Assembly (NCBI GenBank): GCA_025093555.1
Contig: JAIWNF010000052.1
Location: 62,001 to 126,000, forward strand
DNA: 64,000 nt
Source of the DNA: Circinella umbellata
Taxonomy: Eukaryota; Mucoromycota; Mucoromycetes; Mucorales; Lichtheimiaceae
Direction of reading: 5' to 3'
Below, in pieces: positions 11,401-24,121 of the stretch (position 1 is the stretch's first letter; each line of letters opens with the position of its first letter). The notes below the pieces were generated by a model. That model saw only the letters and a program-made list of their open reading frames with translations. It was not told the DNA's origin and did no database searches. The translations under genes were made by a program, and so were the position numbers.

Positions 11401-14400
11401 CCTAGTCTACCTTCTGTACCGACTTCCTTGGACACACGTGTTACTTCGGAGGCAAACACTCGTAGCTGATCCACCATGTCGTTGACAATGTTTTTCAATT
11501 CTAATATTTCGCCACCGGATTCAACTTCAATTTTTTTGGATAAATCACCCAATGCGACAGCTTTAGTGACTTCTGCAATAGATCGTACTTGACTTGTCAA
11601 ATTGGCGGCCATAATATTAACATTGTTGGTAAGTTCCATCCAAGTGCCATCGACATTTGGTACCATAGCTTGTCCTCCCAGTTTACCATCCGTGCCTACT
11701 TCTTTAGATACACGTGTAACTTCAGAAGCAAAAATACGCAGTTGGTCAACCATGTTATTGACAATATCTTTGAGTTCGAGAATTTCGCCTCCAGACTCTA
11801 CTTCAATCTTTTTAGAAAGATCACCAAGCGCGACAGCTTTTGTCACCTCTGCAATGGATCGTACTTGGGTTGTCAAATTTGCAGCCATTATATTAACATT
11901 GTTGGTGAGTTCCATCCAAGTCCCATCGACATTCGGTACCATAGCTTGTCCCCCCAGTTTACCATCAGTACCGACTTCTTTAGATACACGAGTGACTTCA
12001 GAAGCAAAAATACGCAGTTGGTCAACCATGTTATTGACAATGTTCTTGAGTTCTAGTATCTCACCACCAGATTCAACTTCAATCTTTTTAGAAAGATCAC
12101 CAAGAGCAACGGCTTTCGTGACTTCAGCAATAGACCGTACTTGATTAGTAAGATTTGCGGCCATGATATTTACATTATTTGTAAGCTCCATCCAAGTGCC
12201 GTCGACATTAGGTACCATAGCTTGACCACCAAGTTTACCATCAGTACCGACTTCTTTAGATACTCGAGTAACTTCAGAGGCAAAAATACGCAACTGATCC
12301 ACCATGTTATTGACTATATCTTTGAGCGCCAATATTTCACCACCGGATTCAACTTCAATTTTTTTGGACAGATCACCCAGGGCAACAGCTTTGGTAACTT
12401 GAGCAATGGACCGTACTTGTGTTGTAAGATTACTGGCCATTAAATTGACATTATCCGTAAGATCTTTCCATGTACCTGCCACGCCTTGTACCACAGCTTG
12501 ACCACCCAATTTACCCTCAGTGCCGACTTCTTTGGATACACGCGTTACTTCAGAGGCAAAGACTCGTAGTTGATCCACCATGTCGTTAACAATATCCTTA
12601 AGTGCCAAAATTTCACCCCCTGATTCGACCTCAATCTTTTTTGATAAGTCACCCAAGGCGACAGCCTTTGTTACTTCAGCAATGGAGCGTACTTGATTAG
12701 TCAAATTAGCAGCCATAATATTGACATTATTTGTCAGCTCATGCCAAGTACCTGCCACATTCGGGACATGAGCTTGACCTCCCAGCTTACCATCCGTGCC
12801 TACCTCTTTGGATACTCTGGTGACTTCGGATGCAAAGATTCGAAGTTGATCAACCATATTGTTGACAATATTTTTGAGTTCAAGAATTTCACCACCAGAC
12901 TCCACCTCAATCTTTTTGGATAGATCACCAAGTGCGACAGCTTTTGTCACCTCTGCAATGGATCGTACTTGGTTTGTAAGATTGGCGGCCATTATATTAA
13001 CATTATTGGTAAGCTCCATCCAGGTACCATCAACATTTGGCACCATAGCTTGTCCTCCCAATTTACCATCAGTACCGACTTCTTTAGATACACGCGTGAC
13101 TTCGGAGGCAAAGATTCGAAGTTGGTCAACCATGTTATTGACAATATCTTTGAGTTCGAGAATTTCGCCACCAGACTCTACTTCAATCTTTTTGGAAAGA
13201 TCACCAAGAGCAACGGCTTTCGTGACTTCAGCAATAGACCGTACTTGATTAGTAAGATTTGCGGCCATGATATTAACATTATTTGTAAGCTCCATCCAAG
13301 TACCGTCGACATTAGGTACCATAGCTTGACCACCAAGTTTACCATCAGTACCGACTTCTTTAGATACTCGAGTGACTTCGGAGGCAAAAATTCGAAGTTG
13401 GTCAACCATGTTGTTAACAATATCCTTGAGTTCCAATATCTCACCTCCGGACTCGACTTCAATCTTTTTGGAAAGGTCACCAAGAGCAACAGCTTTCGTA
13501 ACCTCGGCGATGGATCGCACTTGACTTGTAAGGTTTGCAGCCATAATATTGACATTATCGGTGAGTTCATGCCAAGTACCAGCAACATTGGGAACATGAG
13601 CTTGACCACCTAGCTTGCCTTCAGTACCGACTTCTTTAGATACACGCGTTACTTCAGAAGCAAACACTCGTAATTGATCCACCATGTCGTTGACAATATC
13701 TTTGAGTGCCAATATTTCACCACCCGATTCAACTTCAATCTTTTTACTAAGATCACCGTTCGCTACAGCTTTGGTAACTTCTGCAATCGACCGCACTTGA
13801 CTTGTAAGATTTGCAGCCATAATATTGACGTTATCGGTGAGTTCATGCCAAGTACCAGCAACATGGGGGACATGAGCTTGACCACCTAGCTTGCCTTCCG
13901 TACCGACTTCTTTAGATACACGCGTTACTTCAGAGGCAAACACTCGTAATTGATCCACCATGTCGTTGACAATATCTTTGAGTGCCAATATTTCACCACC
14001 CGATTCAACTTCAATCTTTTTACTAAGATCACCGTTCGCTACAGCTTTGGTAACTTCTGCAATCGACCGTACTTGTGTAGTTAAATTACCTGCCATCATA
14101 TTGACATTATCCGTAAGATCTTTCCATGTACCTGCCACACCTTGTACAACAGCTTGACCTCCCAGGTTACCCTCAGTACCGACTTCTCTTGCCACTCTTG
14201 TTACTTCTGTTGAGAATACCGAAAGTTGATCCACCATGTCATTGACTGTATTTTTAAGATCGGATATTTCACCTCTTGCTTCCACGTGAATCTTTTTAGA
14301 TAGATCACCCTTGGCGACAGCCTTTGTTACTTGAGCAATCGACCGTACTTGGGTTGTTAAATTGGCTGCCATCGTATTGACATTATCCGTCAAATCTTTC

Positions 14401-17400
14401 CACGTCCCGCTCACATTTGGAACAATGGCTTCACCACCTAGTTTACCCTCGGTACCAACTTCACGTGAGACACGGGTTACTTCCGATGCAAACACCCGTA
14501 GCTGGTCGACCATGTTGTTCACTGTGTCCTTGAGATCAGATATTTCTCCGCTGACATTTACCATAATTTTTTTCGACAAATCACCATTGGCAACAGATTT
14601 GGTGACTTCAGCAATCGATCGCACTTGCGTTGTCAAATTGGCAGCCATTTGATTTACATTATCTGTAAGATCCATCCAAGTACCACCCACATTCGGAACA
14701 TGGGCTTGCCCCCCTAGCTTACCATGGGTGCCTACTTCACGCGCTACACGTGTTACTTCTGTTGAAAAGACACTGAGTTGATCCACCATGTCATTGACTG
14801 TGTTTTTTAGATCCAGAATTTCGCCTCGTGCTTCCACTTCTATTTTTTTCGATAAATCACCCATAGCAACGGCTTTAGTAACACCAGCAATGGATCGTAC
14901 TTGGGTTGTTAAATTGGCTGCCATGGTGTTAACGTTGTCTGTTAAATCTTTCCATGCCCCACCCACATCCTTGACAACAGCCTGGCCGCCTAGTTTGCCT
15001 TCTACCCCTACTTCTAGTGAGACCCGCCTTACTTCTGCTGAAAAGTTTATTAGTTGATCAACCTAATAATTATAAGCATGTATATATAAGCATCAATTTT
15101 ATAAAATAAATGGTTGAATATATACTTTCAAAGAGATAAAAATAAACCTTTTTATCTTATTATAAATTTACCATTTTATTCATTGTGTTTTTGAGTTCTA
15201 GTACTTCGCCTTGCGCATTTGCCGTCACTTTTTTACTGAGGTCACCACATGCAACTGCTTTTGCCACTGCAGCAATGTCACGTACTTGTCCAGTAATTTT
15301 AAACGCCATCATATTCACATTATCTGTCAAATCTTTCCAGGTACCAGCCACATCTTTAACAATAGCTTGACCCCCCAATATACCATCTGTACCCACTTCA
15401 AGTGATACACGCGTAACCTCGGTGGCAAAAGTTGACAACTATAACAATAACAATAATATAATTTATTATTAAATGACATACCCGATCCGCATTTTTTTTT
15501 TTATTTTGGTATACATATGTAAGCATTCAGTTAATCATTTCGATATATGAAAAATATGTAGAAATATTTTAAATTATACACTATATCTCTCTTTTTTCCC
15601 ACAAATTACTGTATATAAAAATAAAGGAATTTTCCATACCTGATCAACCATAGTATTAATTGTATTTTTTAAATCCAGCATTTCACCTTTAACTTCAACA
15701 GTAACTTTCTTGGTCAAGTCTCCACGTGCGACAGATTTTGATACTTGAGCAATATCGCGTACTTGATTTGTGAGATTGGCAGCCATTGTATTTACATTAT
15801 CCGTCAGTTCTTTCCAAATACCATCAGCACCAGCAACAGTTGCTTGAGCACCTAAACGTCCTTCAGTTCCAACATCGTGTGCTACACGAGACACTTCGGA
15901 TGCAAAAAGATTAAGCTGATTTACTTTTTAGGAAATGTAATATAAAATAAAAAAAGATTTTATATGTTGTGATATGTCAGTGTTACGTAGACTAAAATAA
16001 GCTTTTTGAACTTGCGTAAAATAAATTCTTGCTGAGGCCCAAATGAAAAAAAAAAAATTAAAAAAAAAAATATGATTACCCATCGTATTAAAAGTATTTT
16101 TCAATAAAAGCGTTTCACCTTTGACAGGTACAGTCATGGCTTTACTTAGATCACCACGTGCAATAGCAGTAGATACATCAGCAATATCACGGACCTGTTC
16201 TAAATGATTACGAGTCATTCCATTTAAATTGAGAATAAAATCACGCCAAACACCTTTCATCTCACGATCACAGCGTGCTTGAACTCCGAGTTTTCCTTTG
16301 ACGGCTGTTTCGTGCGAGACATACATAGCTTCGTCAGCTAGCCGTTGTAAACGATCCGTCATTGCGTTGACGGCATTCTTGAGCATATTGATAGGCGAAG
16401 AGGGATGAACAGGACCTGAGACACAACGCTCATGGTTACATGTAACCCGTTGATCCAATTCACCAGCAAACACATTCGAAGCAACTTTGACAGCTTGAAC
16501 AACACAATCGGGACAGACGATATTATCGGCGCTTGTTTGTGCAGTAGCAGCTGGGAAAGACATAAGTGGAGGAGAAGAGAGTGTACCAAAAAAGACAGGA
16601 TAAGCATTTGTTGTAGTAGAAGCAGCGATTCCAAAAGGTGGAGTCATCGAAGGTGATTGTGTTAACGAAGCACCAGTAGGAGTCGTACCAGAAGCAGAAT
16701 GAGTCGAGACAGCTATATTTTATATTTGGCAGCATATTTTTTTTTAGGATACGAATAAGGAGAGTGTTAGAATTGATTATTGCCATGTGCATAAACTTTC
16801 TTCTTCTTTGTTTCTCTGACTATAAACAAAGAAATTGTTACAGAATATAAAAGGATACTATAAAAAAAAACAAATATTTACAGAAATAGCCAGTAGGAGC
16901 AGCAGAAGTAGGCATGGAGAGCATAGGACTTCTGTTATGAGGTTGCATTTTTTCAAGTAATGATGAATCCTTAATAGTAGAAAGTCCATCTTCAGATGTT
17001 GTGCCAATTTTTTTAGTAGTCGTTGTGAGATTATTATCGTTGTTATATTGTTCGTCGGATTTTGTTGTAACTTTTGAAGTAGTTTTTGTAGGTTTAGGAA
17101 GCTGTTGTTCTTCACTATTATTAGCATTATTCTTTGTAGTTGTCTTATCATCATCGCCTTGAGCAGCTGTAAGTAGTTGATATTGTTGTTGAATCGCTAT
17201 GCGATATCTAAGGTTATCGGTTTCTAACATTAACTGACGTTGGGCGATGTTTTTCAATGCAGCATCCAACGTACTAGCCAGTTCGGCATCAGCTGGCTGT
17301 AAGTTATCTAGGGTATCACGAGTTAGTTGTTTGCTGAGACAGTGATCAAGATGACCTTGGTCGAGATCTCGAATAATGTCATGCACATGATTTAATACGA

Positions 17401-17524
17401 TGGCGCTCATGGTGACGGAGGAGTGAGTGCTGTCTTGTTGCTGTTGAGGGGATCTTTCTGTAGGTGTGCAAAATTTCTTGGAATTATCGTGTGAATGATT
17501 GTCGTCTGTTAATGAGCGTTTCAT
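8443..17524 (-). CDS. Giant group III hybrid histidine kinase (Nik1/Os-1 type) with about 20 HAMP units
   Basis: Cytosolic two-component sensor kinase of the class that feeds the fungal HOG osmostress pathway and is the target of phenylpyrrole and dicarboximide fungicides. Eight exons: 17524-16882, 16712-16080, 15923-15640, 15438-15172, 15062-10942, 10837-9644, 9525-8640 and 8547-8443, exactly 2711 codons (2710 aa plus stop). The N-terminal 350 or so residues are Q/T/N-rich and lack membrane segments. Then come about 20 repeats of 92 aa, each with a GDLSKKI-type HAMP motif. The phospho-accepting His is in [11 protein letters not shown] (about residue 2207), followed by N box ([10 protein letters not shown]), G1 (DTGIGI) and G2 (GGTGLGLSI) of the ATPase. 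The receiver Asp is in [12 protein letters not shown] (about residue 2626), with the conserved Lys in VTKPL. Ascomycete relatives are about 1300 aa with five to six units, so the length is exceptional. Confidence 0.95.
10942..15062 (-). repeat. Tandem array of fifteen 276-bp HAMP-encoding units in one exon
   Basis: The largest exon of the histidine kinase gene is a near-perfect array with a 276-nt (92-codon) period. For example, the segment encoding GDLSKK recurs at 11261, 11537 and 11813, each exactly 276 nt apart. Adjacent units around 13615-13795 and 13891-14071 are almost identical in DNA. The units near 12121 and 13225 are almost identical over more than 170 nt although they lie four periods (1104 nt) apart. 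This points to recent unequal exchange or gene conversion. Five further, more diverged units are in flanking exons (three upstream, two downstream). Confidence 0.95.
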
Positions 17525-19191
17525 AACCGCTCAGGTTATGTAAAGTAGATATATAAGAAAGGGCGGGATTGAAAGAAGGGCAAAAAGAAAGAATAGAAGT
17601 AATAGGTTTAAACCTGTTTGTCGTTGGGCGAAAAAAATATACAATAATTAAAAAAAAATGGTTGGCAACACGAAATTGATGAAGTACTTTAATATAATAT
17701 TTAATGTTGTGTGTATCGTTATTGTCGTTTCGTACTGAGTGTAGCTCTTACGTATTTTTATATATAATATTTATATAAAAGAAAAAAGCGTTTTGCTTAT
17801 ATTAATATTAAAATAAAAAGGAAAATTACAAAAAAAAAAGGGAAAAAGAGCAATATTATTATAAAAAAAAGCAAAAACAAAAAAAAAAGAAAAAACAATC
17901 AATAACGAAAGTTATTATTCTTCATGCAATAATTACAGAAAAAAAAAGCTTGTATTTTTTTTGTCCCCCTTCAATATAAAAAGAAAGCAAAAGAGAAAAG
18001 AAATTGGAAAAAGGGAAAAGAAGAAAAGGCGAAGAATAAAATAAGTGGAAAACGGGTTCAGGTGGTACTACAACAAGAATAATAATAATAATAAACGCCG
18101 GCTTATATTTATTAGTTGACATCCGCTTTTTCTTTTAAAACACTGCTGTTGTCCTGCGCGACATTTTATTATTATTATAACCTGAGAATGAAATCTACAC
18201 TGTTTCATATCAATGGCGGGGTATGTATTTCATTATATGAACTTATAATATGGTCTAAAATATAAGGGGGGGGTCATTCCTTTTGATCTTGTGACGCTTT
18301 AACAAAGTATCATAGAAACAAATATTTTTCAGCAACAACGGATAAGAAAAAGTATATTTGTATGTGTATGGAAAATTATTCATGGTACCCCTGGGTAACA
18401 GTTCTATCTAATGACCTTTTTCTTTTTTTTTTTGCTTTATAAACAGCCATTATCACTAGCACTAAACTCCAACAAAAAGTCATCAATATCGGGTTCTAAA
18501 AGCATTATACGATAGTGTCATTTTATATTTGGTGTTAGTAACAGTAGTAAATGGTTCTTATCGAAAACGATATAAATATTCAATATGGTTCACATTGAAG
18601 TAAAGCCGATATTTGATTGTCTTTTGTTGTTGCTATGCTTATGCTGTTGTTGTCATTGACGATCTCCTTGACTGTTTTAGGTAACGGCATTGATTTCGTT
18701 TCACGATTTTATTTATTTTTTCAGTATTCATGTTTATTTCATTATTGTTCACACTAATTTTTTTTGGACGTAATATCCAACAGAAAAGAATAATAATGTG
18801 ACGCGGGTGACCAAAAAACTCTACTTGGACAGTGCCGCATTTTAAAGAAAATATATTAAAAGGATCGTTTTTAGATCAAAGCATGGCTATACTATAAAAG
18901 GTTTAGATCTTTTTAACAGATACATCCAAGCTAACCCATCCCTTCTTTTCTCCTTTCTCCCCTTTCCTTTTCCACCCCCCTTTTTTTTTAGCGCTCATAA
19001 TAAGAATCTATCCTCTCTTTCTCCCCCATATTTTTTTGAAGGCATCATAGCAGCTGTGTTGTTATTTTGGGGCGCTAGAAAAAAAAAAGGCTTGGCTTTT
19101 TGCTAATAATAACATTAAACCAAATGTCTCTTCACTTTTTTTTTTACTTTTTTCTTTATAACTTCTTTTTTTTTTTATTTTGGTTTCTTGA
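17525..19191. promoter_or_regulatory. Divergent promoter region, histidine kinase / membrane protein
   Basis: A 1.67-kb spacer between two divergently transcribed genes. It is rich in poly-A runs on the kinase side (17820-17900) and in long pyrimidine tracts (TCTTTCTCCC-like, 18930-19190) immediately before the plus-strand start, a common fungal core-promoter feature. No coding potential or specific operator was recognised. Confidence 0.45.
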
Positions 19192-21350
19192 ATGACAACA
19201 ACAAATCGTCAAGATTCAGAAGCACAGCTCCAGCCGCAACAAGCAATAAATGATACCCAACAACAGCCACCAAACTTTGCTTTTCGTATACTTCAACTAA
19301 CGGTGAGTTACAAGAAATCCCAGCAAACCGGAACAGATCCGGTTGTCCTACTCCTTCCTTCTCTTTTTTCTTAAGTGATCTAGGGCAACAATATTTATCA
19401 GTTTGTTGTTACTAATATAATAAAAACTTACTTAGTGGGTACGGGTAAAAGATACTCGTGAAACAAGAGCATATGCAACTGCCATTGCCATTTCAACCAT
19501 TCTAGGAATTATCCTTGAAGCTTTCATTGCTGTTGCTCATGAAGATGCCACAAAAAATGTTTGGCAATCTATCGGTCGTGACGGTATTTCACCCAACTCT
19601 CCTCTCAGTATAACTAGCGCTACGGATAACGAATATATGTCTGTCCTTATCAGCTTAAAACGTCTCAAGGACGAAAATGTATTTTTTATTTTATTTCATG
19701 TGTTTCAGCTTTATCTTGGTATTGATGCTGTAAGTATGATAGCTCTTTTTTTTTTTTGTCTTTGATATCTTTGTGGTCACTCATCATTCAAACGTACATA
19801 CATAACAGCTATTCTTGTCTGTGGCGAAAAGATAGAGGATGCATGAGGGATTATATGCACAATAGTTAGAGTGCCGTAAAAGTCTAAAAAGTATTAATTG
19901 ATCTCTCGAATTTTATTTTGTTTATTACTCCTTAATGCAGATTGTACGGCAGAGCATTATTCAATTGATCGCTCATACTGCAAATCAACTTATCTGTGTA
20001 ATATTAGCACTCGTTCAACTTAGTGAAACAATCAAATGGTAAAAAATTAGTTTTCAACGCATTTCTTTGATCTGCCCTATTGTTAAAAAAAACTCGGAGT
20101 TTGCAACTAATATAGAAATAACTGACATGTATAAACAACTTGTTCTTTGTATTACATATTTTATAGGAACAGCAGTGTGGATGCTGTGGATGAGAAAACA
20201 GGAAAAAGTACAGATCGTAGTTCATTTTATAGAGCATTACGGTTTGAAATAGCATTGGCGGTCTCAACAGCAGTGCTTACACTTGTTTTTGCATTTTTAT
20301 GTGTAAAGTTATTACGTCAGGTAAAATTATAATTTTCTTTTTTGGGATTGGTACTATTTTTAACATAATAGACATCGTCATCATCATTTGAGCTTTCTTG
20401 CTTTGTACCATTTTATTCATGGTGGTATTTAGACTATAATTAAATTACTTATATCCCCCCCCCTTCTTTTTTAACAGTTCGGTTGGAACGTTTATAAACG
20501 ATTAGGAGCTGATCCAAAACTTCAAGGTAATGATTATATGATAACACTAGCGCTGATATGAAAAAAAAAACAATAAACCTAATATATTTAGTATTACTTA
20601 GCACGATTTCGACAAGGTCAAATTTTTTTACTCAATTTAAAAATGGATGGATTTTTCCACATTGTCTTTTCAATATTTTGGATTGTTGTCATGACTCAAG
20701 AAGGATACCATAATCGTGATGCTGCTTCGATCACGTGGTATGTATTTCACTTTGTTCTAACCGTATGTCAGTTCCCTGCTCCTTTCATGGCTCGATATGG
20801 CATGCTGACGGAAAATCCTCGAATCATGACTGTATTTTTGATTGTACATGGTTTTGTTGCTGTTGATTTCGTAATTATACTTCAGCAAAGTTCATCTTCT
20901 TGGGCATTCTGGGTATTAGCTGTATGTCTAGCAATTATCTTGTCTATTGTAAGTTCCTATACATTTGTCCATATTTTTTTTTTTGGGCTAAAAATTATTA
21001 ACACATTATTATTCATGTAGACGACCATTGTTTTTGGAAGTCTTGTCGTGCATAATTTTGGGCGAGGGCTGAAACCTTATGGTAAGTCTTTCTAATATAG
21101 ATAAGAGTTACTATAAAAACAAAAAGCATTGGTATCAACGATTGTCATTATATACGTAGTCCAACGATTATTTGATAAAAATTATCGTTACAAGTTCGAT
21201 CCAAGTGCAAATCCAACATTTATAAACCATCGTCCAAATCAACAAAGAACATCGTGGGCTATCGATGATGACGATGATGAATCAGTATCAGTTGCTCCAC
21301 CACAACAACAACAACCATCCTATAGCAGTGTTACGTTCCCAAAACAATAA
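19192..21350 (+). CDS. Multi-pass membrane protein, UPF0658 Golgi-type candidate
   Basis: Eight exons (19192-19302, 19436-19729, 19941-20038, 20167-20320, 20478-20526, 20602-20948, 21021-21081, 21160-21350) give 434 aa. A polar Q-rich N-terminus is followed by about seven or eight hydrophobic helices, for instance AISTILGIILEAFIAVA, IALAVSTAVLTLVFAFL, FHIVFSIFWIVVM and VFLIVHGFVAVDFVIIL. The C-terminal tail is cytosolic-looking with a DDDDDE run and PPQQQQP. The loop motif ARFRQGQIFLLNLKMDGFF before helix 5 reminds me of fungal UPF0658 Golgi membrane proteins; this is a recollection, not a search result. The sixth exon uses the AG at 20600-20601, because the AG nine bases upstream would break frame. 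Function is unknown. It diverges from the histidine kinase. Confidence 0.8.
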
Positions 21351-22022
21351 TATTATTATTCATATATGGATACTGCATACGAAAAGAATGCAACGTTATT
21401 TTTGTATGATTTTCTTTTTTATTTATATGTTTTTTAGAGAACAGTTCTTTCCATAGAAGAACACACCGCTTATAATAGTATCCATTTTAACCTTTGTATT
21501 ACACGCATATATTTACTATATATAACCATCAATATGCGTAGTAGTTATTAAATTTATTATTTATTTGTATATAGTATTATCATAAACAACAATATCATAT
21601 TATTAGTATTAATTATTAATTATTATTAAAAAGACATTTTTGAATTGGCATATCCGATCAGTTGTCATTTACTTTTTTTTTACCATCTAATAAAGTGAAC
21701 AATAGTGTAATATCTATGTTCAACAAAAATATGACTAGCGTAAAAATACAAGAGTCCTTTTATAAAAGGAAACTTTATAATTAATATAGTGAATTTTGAA
21801 ACTTACTTTTCGTTCAGTTTTTTGGTAACTCCTGATATTTCATGCCATTTTTTTGTTTACTCAATGTTGATGTCGATTATCTAGATACCACAACAATGTA
21901 TAAAAAGTAAAATTGATCTGTTACAGACATTATTTCTACTACATAGTATGATATTTACTTAAAAAACCATATATTTATTGGTTCTATTAGTATACATGCT
22001 ATTTTTCGAATCAGTTGTTTTA
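21351..22022. terminator. Convergent 3' region
   Basis: AT-rich spacer between two converging genes, the membrane protein (+) and the F-box protein (-). It has many ATTATT repeats (around 21540-21640) and both genes must form 3' ends here. No gene is seen. Confidence 0.35.
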
Positions 22023-24121
22023 TTAAATAAAGCAAAAGCTATGTCTCCTTTTTCCTTTATCTAAAACTTTACGTTGGAATATCATATCATTGTATTTCCT
22101 TAAGTGTCCCCAGTTTCTTATTTTAAATCCTTTTGCTTTTTCTCTTAAAAAAGACATGTCACGATTCTCATCTTTACCGCACATATGATCATCGATATTT
22201 GTAAGGCGTACATATTGCAAATGAAGAGAGTTCAAAGTTGTGCTTGTCTCCAACATTTTTACTAGTCCAGGTCCATCCACATTCAAGCTGAGAAATAACT
22301 TTCCACAAGTTTCAAAGGCTTCGAGGAATTGTAAATCAGCAAGTGCACTAAGCATAGGAATAGTTAATTCTCTAATAAAAATAAGTTTAAGCGTCTTGAT
22401 TCGTGTTCCTCCAAGTTTTTGTAAAAAAACAGTTAAGCCTGCATCTGTATATATGTTTTCAGCTGTAAAATGAATCCTCAGAGACTCTAATCTTGATAGT
22501 TGAGCAAGTCCATGTAACATTTCATCATTCACAGACATCACATATCTGAAAAAGATATCACAAAGTTGACATCCATATAAATCTTGATAAAGTTGCGTTA
22601 TTGGTGATGATGGTTGATGTGATAAATTATTATTGTTCTTGTCGTCTTGTGCTTGTTCTTGCCCATCGTAATTATTTATATTGAGTTGGCCCAGTCTTAA
22701 AAATTGTAGTTGTAAAGCTGACTTTAGCAATTTAGCAAGATTTAAATAGATATCGTGGCCAGCTTCTAGTGTAAGTTTTTCCAATCGTGGCGCTCTACTG
22801 ACAAGCGATCGAATGGATTCATCTGTATATTGCGTACTGTCGCAATCTAATGTATGTAATTTTGGGAGGCTTAAGGTCTGAAATACAGGCACCCAACTAT
22901 GAGCTTGATGTTGCAAAGAAAGGTCATACAAGACAAGAAATTCCAAAGTATTGGCATGCTGGTGAAGGAATAGACCAATTTGCTGAGGTCCAAACCCGTC
23001 TTTTTCACAAACCAAAAAATAACGAAGCCCTCTTTTTTCCTCTTTTTCTACAGGTGATGCATTCTTGTTGTTGCTGCTGCTACTACTACTGCAATTGTCA
23101 TTGATGAGTTTCTGAATACATGTTTCACGGTACTTTTTTTTAAAATGCATAGGATTGATTTCCAAATAGATAAGTTTTGAACACCATATAAATAATTGCT
23201 CCAGGTCAGGAATAGACGTTGTGTTGTCATTGTGTTCCATGCTACCAAACGAAAGAAATTCCAGCTGAGGGGATCGCTGTAAAATTGGAACAAGACTGTG
23301 TTCTACATCTAATGGGGTTTCGAAAAAGAGCTGAGTCAAATGGGTCATATGATTTAATGGTATTGGAGTCAAATAGATGGATGATGAATTAACAGTGTCA
23401 TAATCATCGTTGCTATCACTATCGTCATCATTATTGCTACTGCTGAAAATTGATGAGAACTCAAAGCAATAGGCCTGCGGACATACATTCAGTATTAAAT
23501 GAAGATAAGAAAAGTTACATGGATGCTCTGCTACTACTGTTAGCTGTTGGACATTCATGTTGACTTTATGTTCTTTTTGTTGAGAAACGAGTTGACTCAA
23601 CAGTGCTAGATATCGCTTATGGTAACTTTTTTTCATTGCACATCTGGTAAGCTCTAATAGTAATAAAAATGAATTCTAATAAAAATTATTATCAATTCTA
23701 TCATCACTGTCTCCATCCTTATATTTTACTTTCTCTTCTCCAGCTTTTTCATACCTAAGTGTTCAGTTTCTGTACAGTTGAGATCGATCAGTTTTTGTAT
23801 GACTTGAAAAAGTTGCTGCTCATTATCAAAATCTTGCAATACAATATGCTTTACATGACCACCAAGAAATTGTTGCCAGCGCTTATTTGTTAACAAATCC
23901 TGTACACTCTTTTTTTTATACGAAATTTTTAACTTGTCCCAGGGACCTTGTGCATATTGTGGAATCGCTGGGTGCCATGAACGACAAACTTCTGTGCAAG
24001 TTAGACAATCTAGTTGATCAAGATAAGAGATGATGTTGACCATGATGTCAAAAGGTAGAAATCGGTTGAATAAGCTGTTGTTTACAGAGCCTGTCTCTTG
24101 AACAACATCATTCGTCGACAT
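22023..24121 (-). CDS. F-box protein with leucine-rich-like repeats
   Basis: Probable substrate-recognition subunit of an SCF ubiquitin ligase. Two exons, 24121-23755 and 23653-22023, give 665 aa. The F-box lies at residues about 20-60 (FLPFDIMVNIISYLDQLDCL, then CRSWHPAIPQYAQGPW), the part that binds Skp1. The rest alternates short hydrophobic strands and helices in an irregular LRR fashion (PKLHTLDC, PRLEKLTLEA, LQFLRLGQLN, SRLESLRIHF), with an acidic Ser/Asp-rich insert (SSNNDDDSDSNDDYD) and a Ser/Asn run. The acceptor AG at 23655-23654 is the one that keeps frame; the AG two bases downstream would not. Mucoralean genomes carry many such F-box/LRR paralogues, so the target cannot be predicted. 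Confidence 0.85.

Noticed and set aside
10942..15062. Regular direct repeats at 276 nt, resembling a CRISPR or satellite array
   Set aside because: The units are coding in one continuous frame and encode HAMP domains; there are no short repeats with unique spacers.
19680..19709. A 30-nt GT-AG intron inside exon 2 of the membrane protein
   Set aside because: It is shorter than any other intron here, keeps frame, and its translation (FFILFHVFQ) forms part of a good membrane helix.
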